Source: Litomosoides sigmodontis
Lineage: Eukaryota; Nematoda; Chromadorea; Rhabditida; Onchocercidae
DNA: 64,000 bases
Assembly: GCA_963070105.1 (NCBI GenBank)
Contig: OY718807.1
Coordinates: forward strand, 1,054,001-1,118,000
Reading direction: 5' to 3'
Part shown: positions 12,494 to 25,114 of the stretch, piece by piece
Layout of the letters: every line of letters starts with the position of its first letter
Numbering within the stretch: the first letter of the stretch is position 1
Notes under the pieces: generated by a model
What the model was told of the DNA's origin: nothing
Databases searched by the model: none
Seen by the model: only the letters and a program-made list of their open reading frames with translations
Position numbers and translations under genes: made by a program

Positions 12494-14410
12494 ATGAAAG
12501 GCTTTGTTAAACCACGTGACGGTGAATTTACATGTGATATTGTGCCTGATGATAATGAAGAATTGATACACATTCAGCACATGCCTGTAGACGTGGATGA
12601 CGATGAGGACGAAAGCGATTCAGGTTAACTTTGACTTTATCGATCAGTTAACTATGATCATAAAATTTGCAGGCTATAATATGCGAAAGACAACGTACGT
12701 GTCACAAACAAGTAGGATAGCTATATTATCGTGAAGCTTCATAACTGTAATAAAAGAAGGCGTAATGCAGGTTATCCGGAAAGTAATTTAAGCAATAATG
12801 AAAATAAAGAAAACGAAGAAGGAAGGTTGACGTGTATCGTTCCACTTGCAAAGCATTCGGTGCTAGTCAAAATGTAAAATTGCGATATTGTAAAGTAGGC
12901 GACAAGATTGATCGGTGCGAGTCAGATTACTAGTTTTCCTACGTTAGACAGTGATGCCAGCCTACTTCTTCCAGTCGAACGAGTCTTTTTAATTTGGCAG
13001 TGAAAGATTAGCAATCAGACTTTCCTTTCTTCTTATATGATTAGCTAACCCGGAACTGTCAACGTTTCCTAGAAATGTCCGAAAATATTGCTTTTGCAAT
13101 TTATTAATTCATCTTGAGCTTTCATTGTTCACCCTCAAAATTATTTCATGCGTGTAGCATTGGTCGCCTAACGCGCGAATACGTGTCGTAGGTTAACGGG
13201 AAATTATTTCATCCGTCAGTCTACTCCTTTCCTCTCGCTCTAAAAGTATACGGTATCCTGAAAAAGTGTATTCCTGAATAGGAACTTCATTTGTAATAAG
13301 TGTTTTTCAGTGTACAGGGAGGATTGGAGTGAGAGTGACGAGGAGGAAAGTGAGACTACTAGCGATGAGCAAGGGGAATCCTCATCAAACGACGAAAGGC
13401 CACGTTTACGTAACTTTCCTGATCACTGCGATGAAAGACACTGCGCTATAACCAGACATTTTATGGAACTGATTGGTTATACCGTGGAACAAAGTTGCGG
13501 ACATAGTTCGCATCACGGAGGCGGAAATGTAAACGATTCAGGAATAACCCAAGAAATGTTATTTTATAAATTTAAATTAAATTTAAGTCCGAACAAGCCT
13601 TCCACACAAATATTTTCGCCTTTTAATTTTATCTAAACACATCTACTGATTTTTCTAAATCCTAATTTTGACTTATTGTAATTACAAAAAGGTGGTTTTC
13701 AATGTTACTTCATGCAGGAAAAATTACAAAATTAAAAAATTTTTTAAATTTATTTTTACCTTCCCATTTTTCCCGTTGTTAAAAATTGCAGACCAATTAA
13801 TGACGCAGAAGCATGCAATACTGATGATATCATGGATTGGACTACTACTTCAGACGTATTCTTTATTTTTAACATTTAATTTCATATCAAAATCTACACG
13901 GACAAGTAGCAAAGTTTTAAAAATCATTTCAAATATTTTAATAAATACTACGAGCAGTTCAGTTTATCTATAATCGCTCATTGTAGTACAATAAATGCAA
14001 TATATCAAATCATTTTAATTTATTACTTATACTTTTCTACAATTACTACATAAATCTGTTGTGAAAAAGAAATGCTTACGTTGAAATTTTTATCATTAAT
14101 TCTGCTGTATACTTTTCAAAAATTGAAATGCAACTAATTTGAAATACAATTTTGAAATATTCTTATTTATTTTGTTAGCAGTTTCTAGGACAACGTTTTA
14201 CAACGCCGACATAGTTGGCCATTAATGCAGTCATCCCAAGCAGTTGCGAATTCGCAACTCAGTCCAATTAGGAATATGATGTCATCGCGAAGTCGGATAG
14301 CGACTTCAACGAATTCATTTCGCAACATACGATCGCAAGCGCACCAACCGCGACGACATTCTCAGCTATCATTTCCTGATCGAAGATGGTCATTTAGTCA
14401 TTCATCATAA
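12494..14410 (+). CDS. Charge-segregated disordered protein B
   Basis: Four phase-consistent exons, 12494-12623, 12771-12825, 13318-13528 and 14189-14410, give 205 residues. The N-terminal half is acidic (VDVDDDEDESDS, then EDWSESDEEESETTSDEQGE). The middle carries His/Cys residues (FPDHCDERHCAITRHFMELI). The C-terminal 74 residues are basic and Ser-rich, with repeated Arg-Arg-His-Ser or Arg-Arg-x-Ser boxes (QRRHSWPLM, PRRHSQLSF, DRRWSFSHSS) of the kind recognised by basophilic kinases and 14-3-3. A further possible exon (around 13792-13858, PINDAEACNTDDIMDW) does not fit the phase and is left out. AATAAA at 14645. No family recognised. Confidence 0.6.
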
Positions 14411-15600
14411 AATTTGAGGAATACGCAAACCGGAAATGTATGACTTTTCATACTTCGTTCTTACGCGCTCTAAAATCGCCCTCTCATGTTAATTACTTTA
14501 TTTCTTGCATCATTTCCGACACTTTCACTTTACAGTCAGCGCTTTTGATGTTTTTAAAATATGGCAAATGAATTGTTAATAGCATTTGCTTTTTTTCAGG
14601 TTGAAATTTGCATTTTGGTAGCAATTCAATTTAATTCCAATTGAAATAAATGCATGCAGCGGAAGGCAACTAACTACACTGCTGCGATTTGCATGCTACA
14701 AATTTGCGATACAATAAAATATTGTAAAGCAAAAAATTAAAATATTTCTGTGTTAACATTAAAATTTCGAGAAACTTCCGCGATTTCCAATTTGATTATT
14801 TCATTAGTGAATGGATATTTTATTCGTTCAAAGGTAAAAGTAACAGATTGCCAGAGAGATAAAATTTGAAGTTTTTATTTAATTTGCAAGAAGCACTTAA
14901 TGTCACATTTGGATGCATTGCTGCAACGATTAAGTAATTTATTACTTTCTCAATTTTTTGTATATTTTCAGCTACTAACTCACAATTAAACAGATCCATT
15001 CTTGATAAATGCTTCACACATCAATAAAAAATGAAAATTTCAAAATACGAAATATCACGCTTGTTTCGCATTATATTGTATTGGCGGCAGTGGTTCATTC
15101 AAATTCAATTGCTAAAATGTTAAAATTTATATTTAAAAAAAGAAAACAGAGCTGCGGAATATTGCACAATTCGTAAAACAATACAGAATTCTAATTTTTT
15201 TCTAATTTTTTTTTAGAAATACTACTTTTTTTCTAACAATATATTTCCACTTCGTAGTTCAATTAATAAATTTTTCAATCAAAGCAACAGACAATTAACG
15301 TCATTTATTAGTTTCAGTTAACTGTTCCGTTTTGAAATTTGTGAGAACTCATTTCATGTAACTCGAACGTTTGTTTTTAAATGTAGGACGACTGAGAAGC
15401 ATTTAGAAGAAATGGCATAATAGAGTACTTACGAAATTTAAATAAAAAATGACAACTATAAACCTCAAAATAACGTGTGCACTTAATTAGGACGTCAACG
15501 AGCAAGAGTGATATGAGTACCACCAGAATTATACCAAAAATAATCCATGAACCTCTCATCACTCCTTCGAATTTCATTCAATTCAATTAAACTTCCATTA

Positions 15601-15659
15601 GCATATTCCAAAAACTTTAAATGCTTAGGAAACAGCATATCCCAAAAACTTTAAATGCT
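15601..15659. repeat. 25-bp direct duplication
   Basis: gcatat(t/c)ccaaaaactt followed by taaatgct occurs at 15601-15625 and again at 15635-15659, with one mismatch in 25 and a 34-bp offset. Confidence 0.8.
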
Positions 15660-15856
15660 AATATCATTTTTGATTTAATTGAACTTAAAAAAAATGATAG
15701 TAATACTTGTGGCTTTTTCAACGTTGCATGCTGCTTGTTCCAAATGAAATTCGAAATTGTAATTCATGACAAATATTTTCGTTGTATATATCATTGTCTG
15801 TTCAATGAACATTGTTGTCACTTTAACTTTACATTGAAATTATACTACTAGAAACA

Positions 15857-16005
15857 GATCAGCTCATATTCAGTGATTGGAAGTGATCAGCTCATGCTAA
15901 GTGATTCGAAGTGATCAGCTCATGCTAAGTGATTCGAAGTGATCAGCTCATACTAAGTGATTCGAAGTGATCAGCTCATGCTAAGTGATTCGAAGTGATC
16001 AGCTC
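15857..16005. repeat. 28-bp minisatellite, five copies plus a partial
   Basis: The unit starts GATCAGCTCATG and ends TGATTCGAAGT. Copies begin at 15857, 15885, 15913, 15941 and 15969, with a 9-nt partial copy from 15997. The first copy is the most diverged (TATTCA for TGCTAA, TTGG for TTCG); the others differ at one base at most. Each unit contains the palindrome TGATCA across the junction. There are no spacers. Confidence 0.95.
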
Positions 16006-17554
16006 TTATCTTTTCCCGACTGATCACATCACGTTCATCCAATCTTTCCAATGCAAACTTTCATACTTTACTGCTACGATCGTTACTTCTGAAGGTGAGA
16101 CATTCGCGCTCAGTTGTCAAACAGCAGTTGACGGACAGCCGCAACGTTCTCCTGTTGAATTCAACATTTTCCAAATAACCGTTGCATACTTCGTGCTAAA
16201 GTGGAAAAGTGTAAAAGTTTGATTAACACTCGATAAAATCATCAAAGCAGTAGCGCTCACGCTTACGCAACGTATATCTATCTTAACAATACTACGAATG
16301 AAATAAGCAGTAAATTCAGGCGGACAATTTCCTAATCATTAAATGTTGTAAAGTGCATTAGTCAATGCTTTATATGTTTTGAACTATGGAAATATGTGTA
16401 CGTCGTAAAGCAAAAAGATAAAAAGCGTATAAATACGGTACCGTAAAATTCACTTTTGCCAACTGTACCATTACACTACGACTTGAATTTATCATAGAAT
16501 CGTTACAACAACAATAAATGACGTGTATTGCACTGGCAGGAAACGAAACAAGTGGTTTATCGCATTCCGTGCAACAGCCGTTTTGTGCCATTTTTAAATC
16601 GTTTATTTTCATCTCCTAAGTGCTAGCAAATTGCGCTTAATATTTAAAATTAGCTTGAAGGTGCTAAATTCAAGATATGACTGATAGTGTTAGTGGAACG
16701 GAAATTTTAAATATCTTGCGCTACCGCAATCGACGGTTTGAAGATAATTTTCATTTTTCTTTCACGAAATTTCTTTCATCATTACGTTTCTTCGCTATTT
16801 TCTGAATTCAATCAAACTTAGCCTCTCTTAACTTACGTGATTTATGGTAAGTTCATTTCTTTGACAAGCCATAATTCTATGATTTCGCTTCTCTTCAGAT
16901 CACTTCATAAAGTCTCAATTCTCTTTTTTAGCTTTCACTCTTATTAATGCAAATAAGCGAACGAATCTACCAACCGTATGTTGAATTACGAACTTCTAAC
17001 TTATTTAATTTGTCATTTTTCAATCTTATTTTAAATACTTTACATCTTTTACTGTCTTTGGAAATTTCTCTCTATTAAAATGGTTAGGTTAAAATTTATT
17101 TAGCGTACGTCAACTTCCCTTTCGACGATTCCAGTCACCTCAAGTGATGTTGAATGAGTGGTTGTTGTAAAAGTTATAAAAATACACAGTTTTAGCCTGA
17201 GCAGAACCATTCATATGAAATTACTTAAAAAAGTTTAAAATTAACATTTTATAATTTGACTATTATAACATTTTATAATAGTGATTTTTGAATTTTTTTC
17301 AAATATGAATTTAAAGTTTGAAAAAATTTATCAATTTTTATTTTTATTAATCTACTGGAACTTTAACGGTTGGTATTTAGTTCGCTTGACTTAATCATAC
17401 ATTTTGCACAACCGAGAACGATTTAAGCAGTCATACCACTGTAACACAATACAGTCCCGAGATCTCTTGAAACATCAGAAATATCTTTAGGCATCGCTTG
17501 TTTTCATACATTTCAGATTTTGCAAAAGTTTGAAGATAGCGAATAAACGTTGAA

Positions 17555-18372
17555 ATGGCAAATGCATATGACACAAATGTAAGTAAATTGAGAATTTGGT
17601 GACAGACGACACTTGTGATATCAGAACTGTTTGCTAGGACTTGGAGGCATAGCAGAAAATATTCAAATTTTTCAGAACGATAAAATCTACTGGTCGATTA
17701 GCTGCTGAATCCCACGGTTATTTTTGGAGTGACAATGATAGCATCTGTCAAATGCGATAACAATGACGAAAATAATTTGCAGGATAAATTTATGGTAACA
17801 ATGTCGGCGGATACATTGCAGGCAGTATGCAATCGGATGGAGGATGATGATCCGGAAGCGGATGATGATAAACCGGTTAGCTTCGCCGTGTGGAACAGCC
17901 AAGTTGCTCCAGTTTCGTCTTTTCTTTTTTTGCCTGATCTTGACAATAACCTATAAAATGACATATCCATATAAGCAGTTCACCTACAACACCACTAATT
18001 AATTGGTAATGCTAACTAATTACTTGCTTACATGGAATAACCAAAAATTAAATGTTACAACTTTTAAAATCTGATTGTTTCAGTTCACATCTGATTTATT
18101 GGATGACGCATTACAGAGTGCTGAAGTTGTTAATATCTCTACGCCGTCAGCATCGCAATCCGTCAGCTTTTTCTTTTAGGATAAAATTAAGTTCTGCAAT
18201 TTATTGCAATTCAATTAGCTTTTATAATGAGAAGTGATGAAGCGGTTTCTTTCAGGGAATGTCGGAATATTTAATGATTATGCCAAGCAACCGACGTCGT
18301 GCGCACACGTTTTCCGGCAAGCGTTTGTCATCTTCGTCAGCGTCATCATCAGAATCACATCGTAGCGAATGA
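17555..18372 (+). CDS. Charge-segregated small protein C
   Basis: Four in-phase exons, 17555-17578 (MANAYDTN, donor gtaagt), 17783-17875, 18084-18161 and 18256-18372, give 103 residues to TGA. The layout is MANAYDTN, a predicted helix (KFMVTMSADTLQAVCNRM), an acidic patch (EDDDPEADDDKP), a second short helix (TSDLLDDALQSAEVVN), then a basic Ser-rich tail (PSNRRRAHTFSGKRLSSSSA, ending SESHRSE). AATAAA at 18446. The acidic-then-Arg/Ser layout matches the two genes upstream. An alternative upstream frame (17683-17782) is open but lacks a matching acceptor. No family recognised. Confidence 0.6.
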
Positions 18373-19077
18373 CTGACTGAATACAAACCGATTTACTGAC
18401 TTTCAATTAATTAGTTTACTGGAACTGCCATACTTGCAACGATACAATAAACTTTTTTAAGGCTTTAAATCATTTAGTGTCTGTTGCATAATATCAAATG
18501 GAATAAAGAAACCATTAAAATAATTATCAACAAATTAATTAAAGGAATCTATATTTTAACAAAAAATTCACAGGAAGTAAATAAAAAAGAAATTTCAATT
18601 AATTGAACATCTTAAATTTCTTTCGGAAAAATAGAAAGGAAGGGAGAACTCTTCTTCCAAAATTTTAGGAAAAATACGTGAAGATCCGCGATAACTCATT
18701 TAGCTGACAGAAATGGAAAGTTATCCTTGATTTTATTGAAGGATAATTTCAAATTAATTGAATGTGGAACTCGAACAAATGACGGGAAAGAAAAAACATA
18801 AAGTATTGGTGTAATTAATTAAAAAATTCTAATTCCTACTAATTGTTTTTACTCAATCTCTCTTCTCTTCAATTTTATCATGTTTTTTAATGTATTTCTC
18901 GGACGATTTACATCTTTCTTTTTCGTTGTAGTGGTGGCCGTGCTTCTCTGCAATTGCTTAATTTAATTTGTGAATTTCGTCGAATCTCTCTTACGCCTTA
19001 TTCACATATCAAAGATTATTATGATATGAGAGTCATAGAAATATTTGTCAGCATTCTAAAATTATAACACTGAAAAT
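18373..19077. other. Convergent intergenic region
   Basis: 3' flanks of gene C (+) and the hydrolase (-). Only the AATAAA at 18446 is recognisable. Confidence 0.4.
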
Positions 19078-21611
19078 TTAAAAGCCCACTAGCCTATTAA
19101 TAAACTTTCGCATTCGTTGCCATAACACAGAGCTATTTTCAAGATTGTTATGGCCAACATCAGGTAGCCATAATGGCTTTACAGCACCAGGGCATAGCCG
19201 ATACAGTGCTTTTCCATGCTCAATTGCTACAATCATATCTTGTGCTCCATGTGCTATCAGTGTTGGAATTTCAATTTCACTAATCTAATAAAAAAAAGTG
19301 GATTTTTTTTGTTGCTATCAAACAAAAAATGTTAATTTCTTTTTGTTACTGTCAAACAAAAAAATGTTAATTTCTGCTGATTTAAACAGTTACAGACTAG
19401 CAAGAAGTAGAATTCAAATTAAAAATGTCCACAAAAGCTGTAGTATGCTGTTGGAAATGCATGATAAAAACAAAACACATCGTTAGCAGGGCCATGAAAT
19501 ATTGCTCATTGTATTTTGCACCTCTACTACAGTATTCTATCTTAGCTTAAAACACTGCAATACGTGACTAAATGAAACTATGATGCAATTTGCATATCAA
19601 GGGAGTTCGTTTGATCGATAACCTTTTTAACGCTATTAAATCGGTCACTGCAACAATCGGCTAATCGACCGCATTGTTCACTTCGATCCCAGCAGCACTT
19701 CCTCCAACATATCGTTCGTATGATCGATGCTACTGGTGCCAAAAGTATTAGGCCAGCAAGCTTCCTGGCTTGTTTTGCTAGTTCTATTGATGCTACCGTA
19801 CCAATACTGTAGCCCCAGAGAATGATGTTTGTCTCCGGGATACATAAATTCTCCAACAGATACTGTAAAATATTATTCAACAGTTGCACAAATATCATCG
19901 AAGGTATATATGATGAAAAACCATAAATTTATGACAACAATTTAAAACAATATGTTTGTGATATCCTAAAATGTTTGGCGAAATTCCACTACTGTAATGC
20001 AGTAATAAGATAGACCGTACCTTATATACAGCGCTGATATCTGAATACATATTTTTTTCACTTGGGCTACCTTCGCTAATACCATAACCACTGTAATCGT
20101 ACGAACATACGTTGCAATTAAAAAATCTACAATTAAAAACAATAAAATTTCCTTTCTCTGAAAGGAGTAATTAACCACAAATTAAACAAGTAAACAATAA
20201 ATGAAAATTTTCAACAAAAATACATTCTCAGCTGCATTAAGGTGATATTGATGAACAGAACAGATATACCTTAAGCAAATAAATTAAATTTAATGCTTAA
20301 ATAAGTCGTACAGTATAATATGAAAATAGCCGTACATTAAGTAACTGGCATGGCCTACACCTGAACTGGACAATTTATATCTCGTTGATAATGTTTAGCT
20401 TTTGATCATGTAAATTATATATTACAGTAGTCTAATTAGCGAGTGATAATGATTTCTACCAAATGCGATAAATTTTGAGTGAAATTCGCTTGAGACATGT
20501 TAAAAAATGTTAACGAACCGTGCTGCGTCATGTAAATTGGGTAATCCAACAAGATGATCGGATATATCACTACCATTTGGATGCGAAAATAGCAACGTAT
20601 AACGTGGACGTGATTTTCGGACAAATACGCACGCAATATGCTAAAATTATCATTTCATCGTTAAATGCATTGTGTATGAGTCCAACGAGGAAAAGTTAAA
20701 TACGTTTATCATTGTTTTGTAAAATTCAGGATGACATTTTTTTTCTCCGTTTCCGTAATAAAACATTCGATTCCAAATATTTCTGCAGCACATTGATGCT
20801 CAAGACCAAATCTCCAATCTTTCCGTTTCGTGCAATTTCTGCAATTTAAAATTTAGTTGTAAGTTAATTCATAAAGCGATGAATTTTATTTTCTCCCTTC
20901 TGATTAAAGCCTTATGTTCGCGAAGACTAGAGAAGAGTTTAAGCTATCTGTTGGCTTTAAATAAAAGCATCTTATAACGTTTAAGCTGAATTGGATTTCT
21001 CGATGGAAATATACATTTTTTAAACTAATTCCTAAGTTTATTAAAGTAAATTCACCACTGCCGACGCACAAACCAAAGAAGTGCTAAAACGTAGTAGTTG
21101 ATAAATTTAAGTTAATAATTGATTAATAAACCAATTTCATGTTCTTTTATGAATTACTTGTTAGCTCTTCGGACAACATATTGTCGAGTCAATGGTTCCT
21201 TATTGCTTTTGCCAATGCTTTCTGCGTTGTCATCAACGAAGAAGTAATATTCACGCGGTGGCGGCCAAAATGCTATCTAAAATGACCGGTCGATATGTCT
21301 AATATTAAATATACCGATTTTGCAGTTTAAATTGGGCAGAAAAGAAAAGGAAACTTTATTAATTAGATGTATGAGCAACACCACTCCCCGAAAGCCTCGC
21401 ATTAATTAATTAAAACAATACAAGATAACTCATACGCGTATATATACATATGAGTACCTTATTTAGGCAGTAACCTAAAATTGGTGGACAACAACAGCAC
21501 CATATAAATTGTCGAATGAAATGAAAAATATTTGTAACAGTTTCCCATAGATTATTGAACCAACGCCACCGTGTTCGTTTACATACGCAGTTTAAAACGA
21601 ATTTTTTTCGT
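19078..21611 (-). CDS. ABHD17-type alpha/beta hydrolase (putative protein depalmitoylase)
   Basis: Seven phase-consistent exons: 21611-21458, 21276-21158, 20838-20736, 20640-20519, 20126-20021, 19862-19623 and 19284-19078 (TAA). They encode about 349 residues; the initiator exon lies upstream and was not found. Family hallmarks in order are a Cys cluster (FIWCCCCPPILGY, where ABHD17 proteins are palmitoylated for membrane binding), AFWPPPREYYF, the LFSHPNGSDISDHL loop, CSYDYSGYGISEGSPSEKN, the nucleophile elbow GYSIGT (Ser), the acid in HGAQDMIV and the catalytic His in VGHNN. All three triad residues are present, so an active enzyme is expected. ABHD17 enzymes remove S-acyl groups from membrane-bound proteins such as Ras; substrates here are unknown. 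The N-terminus is at least 30 residues longer than in human ABHD17 and is Arg/Trp-rich. ABHD13-like members are the nearest alternative. Confidence 0.9.
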
Positions 21612-23030
21612 CTAAATTTTTTAAAAATCTTTATTGCATATGAATGTACAAATACGAAATGGTATTTTTTTTAGTATGACACCTCATAGGCTTCTTTTCA
21701 ACTGGCGTCCCATATCGCTGACACAATGCAGCTGATGAGAGATAAATTGAATTTAATAAAATATTTATTTCAAATTTCTTTAAATAATTTTTTCCGTTGG
21801 AAATATGCAAAACCTACATTGGCTATAACGCGAGTACTAATGATGGAGTACTTCCCTTCCACTATTTTAAAACAATTTTTTGTTTTTATTCCTTTGAAAT
21901 ATTATTGCCAGTTTATTTGTTTATTATGCAGGAGGATTAAAAAGGATAAATCTTAAAAAATTACTTAAAATTAAGAAAATTACCCGATGGTGATTTAAAT
22001 AAGGAAAAAAGAGTAAAAGCTTCACTTATGCTGATCCAGAAGTTCCAGAAATTTTTTCTCGTTCTTTCTATCATAATGCTGTTTAAACTCACTTCGAGCA
22101 CGCCACATATGTCGCCGATACTCTCTAAATTTATACATCAAGCGTAATTAAAGTGAAATCTTTTTTTAGAGCAATTAAATTTAATAACCGTGCTCCTGAA
22201 ATCATTCGTTTAACTTTTACAATTTTTCTGCCTATCTCATTTAAGCATGTATGCTGAAAAGGTGTAAAATTTGATCTCCGCGAACAAACCACTCTTTTAT
22301 TTTTTACCTTATTTCTGTTCGTCTGGTTTCTTACACTGCTCCACTAATTCAAATTTATGCAATTTTATCCACTAAATTTTAAAAAGGTATTCATTAGTTC
22401 ATTAAATTTGAGATGAATTGGAGTGGTGCTTTTTACCTTTTGCAATGATCATCATGTTTACGTAATCGAGAAGAAATTGAAAATGAACTCAACGTTATGA
22501 CCGATGAGTTGTCCTAAAATGCATTTCAAAATTGAGCCATAAAAGCAGCAGGAACATAAGAACTAAGTTGTCGACTCAGATAGTGATGATTTAATTTTGA
22601 TGACTCTACTTCAATTAACCAACAATAATGCCGTTATTTTCACAAGAATTTCTAAGAAGTCTGAGTAAAATTATAATTTTCTAACTGATATAAATTTATT
22701 CGAAAATTCGATCAAAATTTCATATGACTTGAGGGGAAATTCATAGCAAGCTAGTTTGTAATTGTATTTCTGTTAAAAATTTGCTAATTAATTAGAGATT
22801 AACATGAACATTATTAATTCACTTTTTTAGTAATATTTGTCGTACTAAAAGGAGCAGAATTCGCAACCGGTCCTACTTGAAAGTAATATTAAAATAAAAA
22901 ATAACTCACAATTTTTTTTGTTGGATAATCGCTTCTTTTAATTGAATGCTACAAAAGTGTATTTTTTTAAAGTAATAACTTATGAAGTGAATAGCAGAAA
23001 TTCATTTTGTTGAAAATTTATTCCTAACTT
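21612..23030. other. Upstream region of the hydrolase; no exon placed
   Basis: It should contain the initiator exon and promoter of the hydrolase gene. AT-rich; no exon with matching phase was recognised. Confidence 0.35.
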
Positions 23031-23681
23031 TTAAAATGTAATTTGGATACTAAACTGGCTTGCCTCTTTCTTTTTTGTTGTTTGAAGCGTATCATCTTCA
23101 ATAGCTGTCAACGACTCCGTTCCAATGAGTGACTATAATTGAGAAATGAAAGTGCAAACAATCTCAGCTCATCTTCTTATCACTTTATCATTTTAATTAT
23201 CATCATCCTACCTGCCACACTAGTGTCTGTCCTACAAACGGCCTAAGTTTAGTGACAAGCAATAATATAGGGTGGGAACATTCCAAGGATTTACAAATTT
23301 CAACTTTTTTGCTGCCAAATTTAGCATTCTTTTTCGTCAAACTTTGCCATTTCCTCTCGCCCTTCTTCGTTCACGTTTTTCCCTTCTAGACGCTTAGCTG
23401 ACTGAGTATTATTTGCAGTGCTATCACTCATTACTCTTCTCGATATTGATTACTTTAAAAATTTTTTAAACTTGAAAAGGATAATAAGTCAAGTTTGATC
23501 TCTCAGTGAAATTTTATAACAGCAGGAAGAAACAATGAGAGACAACACCCGCCTGCTGTGTTTCCACCGCTTCAGTTGAAGTTTCGGAATTTAGACTTCC
23601 TGTTGTGCTGAAGTTTTGGCTTACACTTCTCATACATCGCTCAGCGCTTCCTCCCCCACTAAGTTCACTTCCATTTTTCCT
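23031..23681 (-). CDS. Unrecognised Ser/Thr/Glu-rich protein, C-terminal part
   Basis: The minus-strand coding run is an exon from 23681 (after ctattttag) reading RKNGSELSGGGSAERCMRSV and on to TEAVETQQAG near 23550; a middle exon around 23380-23440 (MSDSTANNTQSAKRLEGKN); and a last exon 23132-23031 (SLIGTESLTAIEDDTLQTTK, ending QFSIQITF-stop). The middle exon borders are my best guess (phase 1 in, phase 0 out). Composition is polar and probably disordered. The 5' part was not found, and I do not recognise the protein. Confidence 0.45.
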
Positions 23682-25114
23682 CTAAAATAGCAAAAGGGTG
23701 GATTATTAGTCATTTATTTCTCAGTCCTTCAAGACTGCCCTCATCTCCATCTCGAGCCATTCACTCACTACCATCGAGAGAGGCCTCACCTCCTCCAACT
23801 ACCATCATTACCTCATCTCTAAACTCCGTTCAACACTTCTCATTTGCATTCCAATGCACCAATCATCTTTATCGCACTTATTTGTCACAGTTTCTCACAT
23901 TATATCTCGTCGTTCAACCGTTTCTCGAAACCCAAAGCAAAGCAAGCAAAGTGCGTGAAATGCTAAGGTAGGTTACTTAAAGCTAAGGTAGGATTACTTA
24001 AAGTAATGTCACGTGAGTCTCGCGTGACATATACCCTCGCTAACACAACAAACAGTTATAAGGGCAGAGTACCAGTAACGGTGTGAGGTCGAAGACATCA
24101 GAATCTGTGGTAGATGTCGTTAAATCATGTAAGTGTAATTTCGTTGCAGAGTCACTCATAGCCAATAAATCCTATATCAAATCACTGCAGAAAAATAACG
24201 AAATGGTTTTCTACTTCGAATATTTATAAAGTATGTATTAACCGTTTCATTCAAATTTTGCAATTATGCAAATGATTACGTAATTCACGTGATTTACCAT
24301 TTGTGCGTAATAAGACTGTATGCTTAACATTATGATTCGACCAACTTAGAAATTCTCTTCGATCGTTTTCGACTTTTATAAATTTCACATCAGAACTCTA
24401 ATAAGTACAATATTCCGACTTGATATTGAGGCGAAAAAAATATTTCAGAATTTTAATAAATTGATAGTTGCAGAGGCGAACAACAAGAAGCATTGCTGCG
24501 GCGGTACGTACCTCTTTATTATTCTCTATTTTGCAAAATATTAAATCCATCTTCAGCGTAAAACATTAAAACCACTTTGCGTGTAGAACGCTCGTGTCGC
24601 TCCATTGCAGCATTTGATGCATGTAGTGGAAATGCCACAGTCGCAGTTTGGAATTAGACAAGTATGAGTAATAACGTGATTTTGGTTACGGCGCTCTTGG
24701 AAATGTGGCTCTTTAATTACGCAGACATTTCTACGTTAGCCTTCAGAATGAACCTATAAAGACGCAATTTACGTATTTTTCAAATTTCACATTTGTTTTA
24801 AGTGATACCTGTTTCATGTTCATTCCGAAGTCACACATTAATTTTTTCACACAATAGATGCAATTTGCATTTTAGCTTTTTCCTTATATGTTTCATGTAC
24901 TTTCTGGCGGCAGAAATTTTGTAATAAATACCAACATTAAGCGTATGCTTTTTTAAATAATATATTTATCGTGGACTGTAAGATACTCTCTTATTTTTGA
25001 TTGTCGAGCATTCTGGTACATTATTGGATATTTTTATAAATCTCTTTTGCAGTATACAATTACCCGATAAAAATATAAGAAATGATTGCAAGAATTTGAA
25101 CAGTAGGAAACAAA
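23682..25114. other. Upstream region of MED12 and of the 23-kb minus-strand gene
   Basis: Divergent region of about 1.4 kb. It contains a 20/21-bp tandem duplication at 23962-24002 (gctaaggtagg-ttacttaaa twice). No coding exon was placed. Confidence 0.4.

Larger units (their letters stand above)
14411..17554. other. Intergenic with local duplications
   Basis: No exon with splice support was recognised. It contains the 15601/15635 direct duplication and the 28-bp minisatellite, listed separately. Confidence 0.4.

Noticed and set aside
15857..16005. CRISPR-like array
   Set aside because: The 28-bp units are directly adjacent with no spacers, in a nematode genome; it is a minisatellite.
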